This document shows, piece by piece, positions 1-8,349 of a DNA stretch of 64,000 nt. Within the stretch, counting starts at the first letter, position 1, and each line of letters opens with the position of its first letter. The DNA comes from Streptomyces olivochromogenes (lineage in GTDB: Bacteria; Actinomycetota; Actinomycetes; Streptomycetales; Streptomycetaceae). The translations under genes and the position numbers were made by a program. Location of the stretch: the NCBI RefSeq assembly GCF_021538895.1, contig NZ_JADDRL010000016.1, positions 52,819-116,818 on the forward strand, in the 5' to 3' direction. The notes under the pieces were generated by a model that was not told the DNA's origin, searched no databases, and worked only from the letters and a program-made list of their open reading frames with translations.

Positions 1-857
1 CGCGACGCCTGCCGCGCGAAGTTGTGGGCGAGCGGCCACCGCCCGCCGGCCCGGCACCAGCGCGCGAGCTCGCCGAGCGGCTCGGCGCGCGCGGGCCGGA
101 CCTCGTACGCGGGGAGGTATCGGTCCATCACCTCGTCCGCCGGGCGCTCCAGTTGCTCCGCGAGCCGTGCGGCGGTCAGGTGGGCGCAGAAGACCTCCTC
201 GTCCCAGCCCTTCATAGCCGCCCTGCGGTCATGGGCCTCCAGAGCCTTCTCCGGCTCGTGGGCGTTGAGCCAGCTCTGGGCGAGGTAGAAGGCGTAACGG
301 CCTTGTCGGGCTCCTCGTTCAGGCCCTGCTGGAGGATCTCGGCGTCTGCCAGGTACTTCTCCCGCGCGCTCCTGCCCCGGCTGCGTGCACCGCCGCCCAC
401 GATGCGGATGCGGGCGCCTTCGACCATCCCGAGGGTGCACCGCATGCCGCAGTCGAGGTACTCGTGCGGGACGCCGACGTACCGCCAGGGCAGCCGCGTC
501 GAGACCAGGGCCGAGCGGTGGTGGGTGCGCGAGTCGTGCCGCAGGGTGAGGTTGTAGGCATCGAGGGAGAGCTCCGGCATGCGGAAGCCGGGCTCGACCT
601 CCATCACGTCGTCCGCGTCCATGAAGAGCAGGTAGTCCGCGCTGCTCCCGGCGAGTTCGATGGCCTCGGTGCGGCTGCCGTCGAAGCCCTTCCAGGGGCG
701 TTCGTACAGCGTGCCGGGCAGATCGCCGTAGACCTCGCGGATGACGTCCTGCGTGCCGTCGGTCGAGCCCGTGTCCACGATGACCCATGTGTTCGATCAG
801 AGGCCGTACGGATTCGAGACAGCGCCGGATGACGTGGGCCTCATCCTTGACGATCAT
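1..857 (-). pseudogene. Frameshifted, truncated family-2 glycosyltransferase with TPR-like tail
   Basis: The minus strand encodes a GT-A type glycosyltransferase in three frames. Codons 857-785 give MIVKDEAHVIRRCLESVRPL, the nucleotide-sugar-binding start of the family. An extra base near 788 shifts the frame just before VDTGSTDGTQ. The main frame carries the DxD-like LLFMDADD to about position 300. There a missing base moves the natural continuation (RYAFYLAQSW, a TPR-like helix) to another frame, which runs off the left edge. An in-frame TAG lies just upstream of VCLNMIV, so the usual start is also lost. Each shift is a single base, so sequencing error is possible, but the missing start favours a true pseudogene. 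Confidence 0.8.
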
Positions 858-980
858 GTTGAGGCAGACCTAAGCCACACAATGAGGCTGGCCCAAGGCC
901 ACTTCCCCGCTCGCGCACCGGCGCCGGACGAAGGGGGCGCCGGAACCGTCTCAGCACGCGTGTTCGTCCTCCCGTGCACC

Positions 981-1802
981 ATGTTGAGCTTCAGCGCATA
1001 CCTCGCCGGCCCCCTGGCCTCATCGGTTCGCCAACTGCTCGTGTTCGCCTGGACGCAGACCAGGGCCTGCGCTTTCGCCATCGCGCTGCTGTCCGGCGTG
1101 GCGGTGTCCACCCTGCTGCCCGGACTCCCGGTGGCCCGCTACGACCTGCTCGTCGTCTACGGCGTGCTGCTCACCCTCCTGTTCTGGGTGCGTGGCTGGG
1201 AGAGCGGGCGGGACATCGCCGTCATCACCGTCTGCCACGTCATTGGCCTGGCCTTCGAGCTGGTGAAGGTGGCCCTCGGCTCATGGAGCTACCCGGAGCC
1301 GGCCGTGCTGAAGTTCGCCGGTGTCCCGCTGTACGGAGGGTTCCTCTACGCGGCCGTGGGCAGTTACATCTGCCGGGCCTGGCATCTCTTCGACCTCGAA
1401 CTGATCCGCTACCGGCCCAGGGCGACCGCGGCAGTGGCCGCCGCGGTCTACCTCAACTTCTTCAGTCATCACTGGCTGCCCGATGCGCGCTGGCCCTTTG
1501 CCGGACTGCTGGTGGCCGTCACCGCGGGCACCTCCGCGCGGTTCACGGTGCGCGGGGTACGCCGACAGATGCCGCTGGCGTTGTCGTTCGTCCTGATCGG
1601 CTTCTTCCTGTGGGTGGCGGAGAACCTCGCCACCTACGTGGGCGCCTGGCGCTACCCGTACCAGCTCCACGGCTGGCAGCCCGTCGGCGTGGAGAAATTC
1701 GGCGCCTGGTCCCTGCTGATCAGCATCACCGTCGTCCTGGTGGCCGCCAGCCGACCGGAACGGAGGTCGTACGGTGCTGGTCGCCCAGTGGATGCCACGT
1801 GA
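981..1802 (+). CDS. DUF817 (YoaT-like) integral membrane protein
   Basis: A 273-residue polytopic membrane protein of the DUF817 family, whose function is unknown. Family signatures are visible: VIGLAFELVKVALGSWSYPE, GVPLYGGFLYAAVGSYICRA and NFFSHHWLPDARWPF. About eight hydrophobic segments fill the chain. The reading frame is open further upstream, across the glycosyltransferase remnant, but that part is not membrane-like. I chose ATG 981 because the resulting length fits the family; GTG 960 is an alternative and neither has a strong ribosome site. It overlaps the next gene by 29 bases, suggesting coupled expression. Confidence 0.8.
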   Translation: MLSFSAYLAGPLASSVRQLLVFAWTQTRACAFAIALLSGVAVSTLLPGLPVARYDLLVVYGVLLTLLFWVRGWESGRDIAVITVCHVIGLAFELVKVALGSWSYPEPAVLKFAGVPLYGGFLYAAVGSYICRAWHLFDLELIRYRPRATAAVAAAVYLNFFSHHWLPDARWPFAGLLVAVTAGTSARFTVRGVRRQMPLALSFVLIGFFLWVAENLATYVGAWRYPYQLHGWQPVGVEKFGAWSLLISITVVLVAASRPERRSYGAGRPVDAT

Positions 1803-2370
1803 CGGGGAGCATGTGGGGCTCCTGTCGACCGGGCCCGCCGTGGCCCTGCTCGGGGTCGGCGGGGTGGTCGTCGTCACGGCCGCCGTGGCGGCCGCACTGG
1901 GGCGGCGGGAGCGCGATGCCGGGCACCGCCCGACGGGCTGGCTGTGCGGTCTCGGGCTGACGCTGTGCCTGGTGGGTGGGCTCGGGCTGCTGGTCCGCCA
2001 GTCCGAGGATCGGCAAACGAGCGGTGGGCTGCACGCGGCCGGCCGCGAGGTCATCGGCGAGGCTCTGGACGCCGCCCGGAACTGCGCCACCGCCGCCCCG
2101 GAACCCACTTTCACGTACCCGGACGAACAGGCGTCCGGCGGCGTGGCCACCTACGCTCCGGCCCCATGCGGTACCTCGCCGCGCGACACGCCACTGGACT
2201 CGATGGTGGTGACCTCCCAGGGCGTGTACCGGGTGAGTGAGGCGGCCTCCTTCGGCACGAGCGGACAGGTGACCGTGACCGACTCGGCCACCGGCAGGCA
2301 GGCCTGCGCCACCGTCCCGGACACCACGGACGACACCGGCACGGTCACGGACGGCCCCTGCAGGGGTTAG
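1774..2370 (+). CDS. Hypothetical membrane-anchored protein
   Basis: A 198-residue protein I do not recognise. GTG 1774 follows GGAGGT at 1762-1767 with good spacing, inside the end of the DUF817 gene. Two hydrophobic segments (about residues 18-42 and 55-73) are followed by an outside domain with four cysteines (residues about 103, 131, 177 and 196) that could form disulfides. It is probably co-transcribed with the DUF817 gene. It overlaps the end of the convergent DedA gene by 4 bases. Confidence 0.6.
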   Translation: MLVAQWMPRDGEHVGLLSTGPAVALLGVGGVVVVTAAVAAALGRRERDAGHRPTGWLCGLGLTLCLVGGLGLLVRQSEDRQTSGGLHAAGREVIGEALDAARNCATAAPEPTFTYPDEQASGGVATYAPAPCGTSPRDTPLDSMVVTSQGVYRVSEAASFGTSGQVTVTDSATGRQACATVPDTTDDTGTVTDGPCRG

Positions 2371-3011
2371 TCGCCGTCCTGGCGGCTGGGACGGACCTGG
2401 TGACGCCGCCTCAGCAGATGCCGGCCCACGAGTGCGGCGGTCAGGACGCCGAGGGCGATGAGTGCGTAGAGCTGGTAGCGGGTGATCTCGTCGTAGAGGG
2501 CGGTGATGTGGGTGCCGGCCGCGTAGGCCAGGGTCGCCCACAGGCCGACCCACAGCGCGGCGCCCAGCGCGTTGAAGGCGAGGAAGCGGCGCCAGGCCAT
2601 GCCGCTGGTGCCGGCGATGATGCCGTTGGCCTGGCGCAGGCCCTCGACGAAGCGGGCGACGGTGACGACCTTGCCGCCGTGGCCGGTGAAGAACTCCTCG
2701 GCCTTCTGGAAGCGCTCCGGGGTGAGGAACACGTACCGACCCCAGCGGTGCACGAAGGTGCGTCCGCCCGACCGTCCGATCAGGTAGCCGATGTTGTCCC
2801 CCACGACGGCCGCGGCGAACGCGAGCGTCGCGACGGCGACGATGTTCAGCCGCCCGGCCCCGGCGTAGATCCCCGCGGCGATCAGGATCGTCTCGCCGGG
2901 CGCGGGAACGCCGAAGTCCTCGACGAGGACCACGGCGCCGACGGCCCAGTAGCCGTAGTGGCCGAGCAGCGGGGCCAGGTGGGCCAGAGGGCCCGGGAGG
3001 GGCGGGACCAT
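2367..3011 (-). CDS. DedA family membrane protein
   Basis: A 214-residue DedA/SNARE-associated family protein. Members are proposed lipid-scrambling or proton-linked membrane proteins needed for envelope homeostasis. The family core is clear: EDFGVPAPGETILIAAGIYA near residue 31, then VVGDNIGYLIGRSGG, then GKVVTVARFVEGLRQANGIIAG, which carries the conserved arginine-containing motif. Five or six hydrophobic segments precede an arginine-rich C-terminus. The frame extends upstream into the histidine kinase gene, but ATG 3011 gives normal length and has a weak GGTGGA upstream. Confidence 0.85.
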   Translation of the reverse strand: MVPPLPGPLAHLAPLLGHYGYWAVGAVVLVEDFGVPAPGETILIAAGIYAGAGRLNIVAVATLAFAAAVVGDNIGYLIGRSGGRTFVHRWGRYVFLTPERFQKAEEFFTGHGGKVVTVARFVEGLRQANGIIAGTSGMAWRRFLAFNALGAALWVGLWATLAYAAGTHITALYDEITRYQLYALIALGVLTAALVGRHLLRRRHQVRPSRQDGD

Positions 3012-3076
3012 GTGTCCACCGTACGTCGCCGGTGCCGGGCGAAGAGGCCCGTGCACCCGGTCTGCGGCGCAGGCGC

Positions 3077-4456
3077 TCAGCAGGGCAGATCGAGCGTGAC
3101 GGCGGTCCCGTGCCGCGCGTTCTCGGCGTGCGCGGTGCCGCCGTGCGCGGTCGCCACCGCCTGTACGAAGGCGAGCCCCAGCCCGGACCCCTCGCTCGTG
3201 CGGCTCGCCTCGGCGCGGGCGAAACGGTCGAACGCCCGGGGCAGGAACTCCGGCGGGAAGCCCGGCCCCTCGTCCGTGACGCACAGCCGCAGCCTGGCCT
3301 CGTGGACGGCGGCCGTGAGGCGGACGGTCCCGTGGCCGTGGCGCAGGGCGTTGTCGACGAGATTGCCGAGGGCGGGCACGAGCCATCGGGCGTCGACGTC
3401 GACGGTGGTGTCCGCCGCGTCGACGGTCAGGGCGCGCCCGGCCCGTTCGGCGGTGCGCACCTGCGCGGCGACGGCGGTGTCGACGAGGTCGGTGAGGCGT
3501 ACGGGGGCCCGGGTGATGTGGTCGGCGCTGCCGAGTTCCTCCAGGTCCAGCAGGGCGTTGGAGAGATCGATCAGGCGCTGGACCTCTGCGTCCACGGAGC
3601 GCAGCGTCTCGGTGAGCTCCTCGGCCGGGCGGGGGCGGTGCAGCGCGACGTCGACCTCGGCCCGCAGCAGGGACAGCGGGGTGCGCAGCTCATGGCTGGC
3701 GTCCGCGACGAACCGGCGCTCGCGGACGGCGGACGCCTCCAGGCGGTCGAGCATGCGGTTGAGGGTGTGGCCGAGGCGGGTGATCTCGTCGTCGCGGTCG
3801 GCGGGCACGTCCAGGCGCAGGTTCTGGCCGCCGTCGGCGAGGGTGGCCGCCGCGGTGCGGTAGCGCTCGACGGGGCGCAGGGCGGCGCGTGCGGTGCGGT
3901 AGCCGACGTACGAGGCGGCGATCAGGGTCAGTCCGGAGGCGAGGGCGAGCTGCGCGAGCAGTTCGCGCAGGGCCTCGTCGCGATGCCCCCGGCGGACGGC
4001 GGCGACGACGATCCGTGGTGCTCCGCCGGCCGTGACGCGCTCGGCCTGCAGCCGCAACGTGTCCGGAGTGATCGGCAGCAGGGAGCCGACGTCCCGCCGT
4101 ACCGCGTGTCCCCGGGCGGCCGCGTCGAGTTCGGCGTCAGTGAGCAGTGCCCGGCGGCCCACGGCGTCGCCGGCGCCGAGGACGCGGCCGTGCACGTCGA
4201 GGACCTGGTAGAGGCTGCCGCTGGGGCCCGGGGGCAGCGCGGTACGGGCGCGCAGAGCCCGGTCGAGGCTCTGCTGGTAGGCGGCCAGATCGTCGTGCAG
4301 CTGCCGGTCGAGCGCGGTCTGGACCCGCCAGTAGACCAGCCCGGCGGTCCCGGTCAGGACGAGGGACATGGTGACGGCGACGGCCAGGACGAGGCGGGTG
4401 ACGACGGGCAGCCGCCGGAACCAGGCCCGCGGCCCGCCCGCGCCCGCCAGGGTCAC
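3077..4456 (-). CDS. Two-component sensor histidine kinase
   Basis: A 459-residue membrane sensor kinase. It has an N-terminal transmembrane helix (about 20-43), an extracytoplasmic region of about 115 residues, a second helix (about 165-185), a HAMP segment (RPVERYRTAAATLADGG), the H-box ASHELRTPLSLLRAE with the phosphoacceptor histidine, an N-box (NLVDNALRHG), the G1 box DEGPGFP and the G2 box GSGLGLAFV. GTG 4456 overlaps the stop of the response regulator gene, so the two are translationally coupled. The stimulus cannot be deduced. The shared divergent promoter region suggests control of the DUF4956-VTC-PAP2 operon. Confidence 0.92.
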   Translation of the reverse strand: MTLAGAGGPRAWFRRLPVVTRLVLAVAVTMSLVLTGTAGLVYWRVQTALDRQLHDDLAAYQQSLDRALRARTALPPGPSGSLYQVLDVHGRVLGAGDAVGRRALLTDAELDAAARGHAVRRDVGSLLPITPDTLRLQAERVTAGGAPRIVVAAVRRGHRDEALRELLAQLALASGLTLIAASYVGYRTARAALRPVERYRTAAATLADGGQNLRLDVPADRDDEITRLGHTLNRMLDRLEASAVRERRFVADASHELRTPLSLLRAEVDVALHRPRPAEELTETLRSVDAEVQRLIDLSNALLDLEELGSADHITRAPVRLTDLVDTAVAAQVRTAERAGRALTVDAADTTVDVDARWLVPALGNLVDNALRHGHGTVRLTAAVHEARLRLCVTDEGPGFPPEFLPRAFDRFARAEASRTSEGSGLGLAFVQAVATAHGGTAHAENARHGTAVTLDLPC

Positions 4457-5124
4457 GGGGCGGTCTCCAGGCGGTAGCCGCGTCCGCGCAGGGTCGTGAT
4501 CGTCGTACGGTCGAAGGCGCGGTCGACCTTGGCCCGCACCTTGGAGACGTGGACGTCGATAGCGTTGCTGCGCAGGTCGGTCTCGCCGTCCCACACCTCG
4601 TCGAGCAGCTGCAGCCGGGTCACGACCCGGCCCGCGTTCTCCATCAGCACCCGCAGCACGTCGAACTCGCGCCGGGACAGGTCGAGCTCCGTGTCCGCCC
4701 GCCAGGCCCGCTGCCGCCCGGGGTCGAGGACGAGGTCGCCGACCTCCAGACGGCCGGAGCTGTCGGGGCGGCGCCGGGATATCGCCCGCAGCCGGGCCTG
4801 CAGCTCCTCCATGGCGAACGGCTTGACCACGTAGTCGTCGGCGCCGGCGTCCAGCCCGGCCACCCGCTCGCTGATCGCTCCGCGCGCGGTGAGCAGGATC
4901 ACCGGGACGTCGACGCCCTCGCCGCGCAGCGTGCGGCACACCTCGACCCCGTCCATGCCCGGCAGCATCACGTCCAGGAGGACCCCGTCCAGGCGGGGAT
5001 CACGGGCGGCGGCCAGGCCGGAGGGGCCGTCGTAGCGGCCTTCGGCGGTGTGTCCGGACTCGGTGAGGTAGCGGACGACGAGGTCCGTGAGGCGAGTCTC
5101 GTCATCGACGACCAGGTAGTGCAT
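4453..5124 (-). CDS. OmpR/PhoB-family response regulator
   Basis: A 223-residue DNA-binding response regulator. The receiver domain starts MHYLVVDDETRL and has the phosphoacceptor aspartate in LLDVMLPGMDG, the T in LLTARG and the K in DDYVVKPF. The C-terminal winged helix has LSRREFDVLRVLMENAGRVV and the recognition helix SNAIDVHVSKVRAK, ending RGRGYRLE. The frame is open 18 codons upstream, but ATG 5124 sits exactly at the conserved beginning of the receiver. It is first in an operon with the kinase and divergent from the DUF4956 operon at 5278. Confidence 0.93.
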   Translation of the reverse strand: MHYLVVDDETRLTDLVVRYLTESGHTAEGRYDGPSGLAAARDPRLDGVLLDVMLPGMDGVEVCRTLRGEGVDVPVILLTARGAISERVAGLDAGADDYVVKPFAMEELQARLRAISRRRPDSSGRLEVGDLVLDPGRQRAWRADTELDLSRREFDVLRVLMENAGRVVTRLQLLDEVWDGETDLRSNAIDVHVSKVRAKVDRAFDRTTITTLRGRGYRLETAP

Positions 5125-5173
5125 GGCGGCCAGGCTAACCGCCCACGGGCCCGGATCCGGGGGCCCGGAAGGC

Positions 5174-5213
5174 TTCATGGTCTGTTCATGTGAAATCCCT
5201 ACCGTCCTTCACG
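5174..5213. promoter_or_regulatory. Direct TTCATG/TTCACG repeats between TCS and DUF4956 operon
   Basis: TTCATG occurs at 5174-5179 and again at 5185-5190, exactly 11 bases apart, with TTCACG at 5208-5213. Eleven-base tandem half-sites are the usual layout for OmpR/PhoB-family regulators, and TTCA is the core of streptomycete PhoP direct-repeat units. The site lies between the response regulator start (5124) and the DUF4956 start (5278). It is a candidate operator for this regulator or PhoP; binding is inferred. Confidence 0.4.
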
Positions 5214-5277
5214 TCGCGGCGCACCGCGGGCCGCGACCGGTCCGCCGTCCGATGCGCCGGGACGGAAAGGGACAGTC

Positions 5278-5940
5278 ATGGACGCACGGGTGCTCGCCGC
5301 CAAGGGCATCACCGACCACATCGCACCCCTGGATCTGATCACGCGCGGTGGCCTCGACATCGTGGCCCTGCTGATCCTGGTCGGGCTGCTCTACCGGCGC
5401 CGTCCCAGCGCACCGGCGATGCCGCTGGTCCTGGCCTCGCTGAACGTCGGCCTGTTCGCGGCGATGAGCACGATCAGCGCCGGCAAGTTCCCGACCGGGG
5501 TCGGCTTCGGCCTGTTCGGCATTCTCTCCCTCGTCCGGCTGCGCAGCGCGGCGTTCACCCTGCGCGACGTCGCGTACACGTTCGTGACCCTGGTCATAGC
5601 CCTGTGCACCGGCCTGCCGCGGCGCGAGAACTGGCTCGTCATCGCGTTGGTCGCGGTCGTGCTGGTGGCCGTCCTGCTGGTGGACGACTCCCGCGCCCAC
5701 CAGCCGCCGACCCGCACGGTGAAACTGACCCTGGACCGCGTCTACGACGACCCCTCGCTGATCGCCCAGGACGTCGCGTTCCGCTTCGGCCGGACCCCGT
5801 TGTCGGTGGTGATCGACGAGGTCGACTACGTCCGTGAGACCACCCGGGTCTCCGCCCGCTACCCCGCCGTACCCGGCGAGGGGGGCGAGGCAGCCCCCGC
5901 CCAGGACGCCGAGCCGCGTGAGCAGGTGACCGTCTCATGA
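5278..5940 (+). CDS. DUF4956 membrane protein
   Basis: A 220-residue membrane protein of the DUF4956 family. Four or five hydrophobic helices occupy residues about 22-145, with the conserved segment KFPTGVGFGLFGILSLVRLR followed by a soluble C-terminal domain (TVKLTLDRVYDDPSLIAQDV). DUF4956 genes are often found beside VTC-type polyphosphate polymerase domain genes, as here: its stop overlaps the next start by four bases (ATGA). It may form a membrane partner for that enzyme; its biochemical role is unknown. The ATG is preceded by GGAAAGGGA. Confidence 0.85.
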   Translation: MDARVLAAKGITDHIAPLDLITRGGLDIVALLILVGLLYRRRPSAPAMPLVLASLNVGLFAAMSTISAGKFPTGVGFGLFGILSLVRLRSAAFTLRDVAYTFVTLVIALCTGLPRRENWLVIALVAVVLVAVLLVDDSRAHQPPTRTVKLTLDRVYDDPSLIAQDVAFRFGRTPLSVVIDEVDYVRETTRVSARYPAVPGEGGEAAPAQDAEPREQVTVS

Positions 5941-6809
5941 CCGCCGCCTCCGTCCTCGCGGCCGACCTCGGCCTGTCCGCGCTGCGCGGTGCCACGCTCG
6001 CCGAGGTCGACGCGGCCGCGGCACTCCAGCACCGTACCGACCGCAAGTACCTGCTCCCCCTCGACCGCGCGCGCCTCCTCGTGGACCGGCTCGCCGGCAG
6101 CCACCACGTCCTCGACCTGGCCGGCCGCCGTACGACGAGCTACCTCAGCACCTACTTCGACACCGAGCGGCTCGGCGCCTGGCACGCCCACGTCCAGGGC
6201 CGCCGTCGGCGCTGGAAGGTCCGTACGCGCCTGTACGCGGAGGACGGTCTGTGCCGCGTCGAGGTGAAGACGAAGGACGGCCGCGGCGCCACCGTCAAAC
6301 ACGCCCTCCGGGCCCCCGCCCAGGCCTACGGCCAATTGGACGTCCTCGCGGCCGAGTTCGTCGACGACGTACTGCGGCGGGCGGACATCCCCGTCCTCGC
6401 CGCCGCACTGACCCCCGCGGCCGAGGTCCGCTACGTCCGCGCGGCCCTCGCCGACCTGGACCACGGCAGCCGCGTCACGCTCGACGGCCTCCTCACCTGC
6501 CACCGGGGCGAGCGCACCGCCGCCCTCGATCCCAGACACGTCCTCGTCGAGACGAAGGGCACCGCCCGGCCGGCACCGGCCGACCGGCTGCTGCTGCGCC
6601 TCGGTGCCCGGCCCGTGTCGCTCAGCAAGTACATCGTCGGCCGGGCCCTGCTCACCCCGGGACTGCCGGACAACGACGTGCGCCGCCTCGCCCGCACCCA
6701 CTTCACCACCGAGGCCCCGCCGGCTCCGCTCACCGAAGCCGCTCCCGCACCCGCTCCCGTTCCCGTTCCCGTTCCCGCTCCGCTCATCGAGAGGATCCCC
6801 GTCGCATGA
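5937..6809 (+). CDS. VTC-domain (polyphosphate polymerase-like) tunnel enzyme
   Basis: A 290-residue soluble protein of the VTC/triphosphate tunnel metalloenzyme fold. In yeast Vtc4 this fold makes polyphosphate from ATP. Visible elements are the basic start HRTDRKYLLPLDRARLL (about 31-47), TSYLSTYFDT, the basic strand RRRRWKVRTRLY, the acidic strand CRVEVKTKDGRG, the late VLVETKGT and SLSKYIVGRAL. Alternating K/R and E strands are what the tunnel needs. The C-terminus ends in an Ala-Pro-Val repeat linker (about 258-283). It overlaps both neighbours by four bases. Polyphosphate synthesis is inferred from the fold. Confidence 0.85.
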   Translation: MTAASVLAADLGLSALRGATLAEVDAAAALQHRTDRKYLLPLDRARLLVDRLAGSHHVLDLAGRRTTSYLSTYFDTERLGAWHAHVQGRRRRWKVRTRLYAEDGLCRVEVKTKDGRGATVKHALRAPAQAYGQLDVLAAEFVDDVLRRADIPVLAAALTPAAEVRYVRAALADLDHGSRVTLDGLLTCHRGERTAALDPRHVLVETKGTARPAPADRLLLRLGARPVSLSKYIVGRALLTPGLPDNDVRRLARTHFTTEAPPAPLTEAAPAPAPVPVPVPAPLIERIPVA

Positions 6810-7660
6810 CTCCCCTGCGCGGCATCAAATGGCCGTACGCCGTGATCGCGCTGCTCGCCGTGGCGGCCGCCGCCTTCGGCCTGCTGCGACCGCACCTGGT
6901 TCCGGCGGCCTCCTCGGGCAAGGCGAAGCTCTCGGCTACCGACCGCATCAAGCGGAACCCGCCCCCGCGCCTCTTCCCGGACGCCGACCTCGCGCCGATC
7001 GGCAAGCAGGCCGCCGCCCAGCGCCAGAAGGCCGATGCCCTCTTCGCCCAGTGGAAGAAGGCGCACGGCACCGCCCGTGACGACAAGGCCTTCGCCGCCT
7101 GGGCCGCGCGGCGGGTCCCCGCACCGCTCACCGCCGCCGAGCGCACCACCGAACTCCACCAGGTCCAGCAACTCGCCAAGTCCCGTACGGCCGCCGGGAA
7201 GAGGGCCGCCACCTGGCTGGAGCTCAACGGCAAGAAGGACATCTGGAAGCTGTACCTCCACGACCAGCGCGAACTTGTCCCCGTCCAGCGGGGCACGGCG
7301 GAGAAGGCGGAGCTCAAGGCGGCCCTGAAGCTGGCCAAGACCATCAGCGACCAGGTCGCCGCCCGCGACAAGCAGCCGGCCCCGTTCGTCCTGGACCCGA
7401 GCCTGCGCCCGGAGAAGCACATCAAGCCCGGCGCCAAGGGCCCGTACTCCTACCCCTCCCGCCACGCCACCCGGGCCGCCGCCGCGGTCACCTTCCTCAG
7501 CGCCCTCTCTCCGCACCGGGCCGAGGACTACCGGTGGATGCAGGACGAAGTCCTCTACTCCCGCCTCTACATGGCGGGCCACGTCCCCAGTGACCTCACC
7601 GCGGGAACCCTCCTGGGCGACCTCGTCGGCGACTACGAACTCGCCGTCGGCGGCCACTGA
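6806..7660 (+). CDS. PAP2-family phosphatase, exported or membrane-anchored
   Basis: A 284-residue protein with an N-terminal hydrophobic anchor (about 8-30) and a vanadium-dependent haloperoxidase/PAP2 type acid phosphatase domain. The PSRHA motif (residues about 217-221) and SRLYMAGHVPSD (about 252-263, with the catalytic histidine) are clear. RPEKHIKPG is a plausible first motif. Its ATG overlaps the VTC stop, so it belongs to the same operon. A phosphatase outside the membrane next to a VTC enzyme suggests a polyphosphate or pyrophosphate substrate, which is inference. Confidence 0.85.
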   Translation: MTPLRGIKWPYAVIALLAVAAAAFGLLRPHLVPAASSGKAKLSATDRIKRNPPPRLFPDADLAPIGKQAAAQRQKADALFAQWKKAHGTARDDKAFAAWAARRVPAPLTAAERTTELHQVQQLAKSRTAAGKRAATWLELNGKKDIWKLYLHDQRELVPVQRGTAEKAELKAALKLAKTISDQVAARDKQPAPFVLDPSLRPEKHIKPGAKGPYSYPSRHATRAAAAVTFLSALSPHRAEDYRWMQDEVLYSRLYMAGHVPSDLTAGTLLGDLVGDYELAVGGH

Positions 7661-7699
7661 TTCCGCGCTCGTCGGCCTTCCTTTCGGGTGAGCCGCCGT

Positions 7700-8329
7700 T
7701 CACGGCCGGGACGCGTCGAACGCGGCGACGAGTCGGTCCGTGGTGACGATGGCCTGGGCGAAGGTGGGGCCGTTGAGTTCGTGGGCGGCGTGCATCATCT
7801 CGGGACCGAGCGCCGCGGTGGCGTCGCGGACCAGCGTCACGTGGTAGCCGAGCTCCATGGCGAACCGGGCGGTGGCCTCGACGCAGGTGTTGGCCAGCAC
7901 GCCGACGAGAACCACGTGGGTGATGCCGTGCTGCTTGAGCCACATGTCCAGGTCCGTGTTGGCGAACCCGCTCGACCCCCAGTGCTCCAGGGCGACGAAC
8001 TCGCCCTGCCGCGGCTGGAAGTCGGGGTGGAACTCCCCGCCCCAGGAGCCCCTGGCGAAGTGGTGCAGCTGCTGGATCTTCCGCTGCGAGGGGGTCGGGT
8101 GGTCCCACGTGTCGTAGTCACCCGGCTCCCAGCGGCGGTGCGGCACGAACACCACGCGCACACCGGTCGCACGGGCCGAGGCGATCACGGAGCGCAGATG
8201 GTCCAGCAGACCGACCTCGCGGGCCACGGGCTCCAGCCGCGGCCAGACCTTGCCGCCCTCCGAGATGAAGTCGTTGTAGGGGTCGATCAGCAGAACGGCC
8301 GTACGGCGGGGATCGTAGGTCTCGGCCAT
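7700..8329 (-). CDS. Isochorismatase-like cysteine hydrolase
   Basis: A 209-residue cysteine hydrolase of the isochorismatase superfamily. The catalytic aspartate lies in VLLIDPYNDF (about residue 17) and the nucleophile in NTCVEATARFAMELGYHV (about 148). The region that normally carries the catalytic lysine reads ALEHWGSSGFANTDLD, with no lysine at the expected place, so activity may differ from classic members. The gene follows the ABM gene by 20 bases with an AGGGAGGAA ribosome site, suggesting a two-gene operon. Substrate unknown. Confidence 0.85.
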   Translation of the reverse strand: MAETYDPRRTAVLLIDPYNDFISEGGKVWPRLEPVAREVGLLDHLRSVIASARATGVRVVFVPHRRWEPGDYDTWDHPTPSQRKIQQLHHFARGSWGGEFHPDFQPRQGEFVALEHWGSSGFANTDLDMWLKQHGITHVVLVGVLANTCVEATARFAMELGYHVTLVRDATAALGPEMMHAAHELNGPTFAQAIVTTDRLVAAFDASRP

Positions 8330-8349
8330 GGTTCCTCCCTGGTCCGGCC

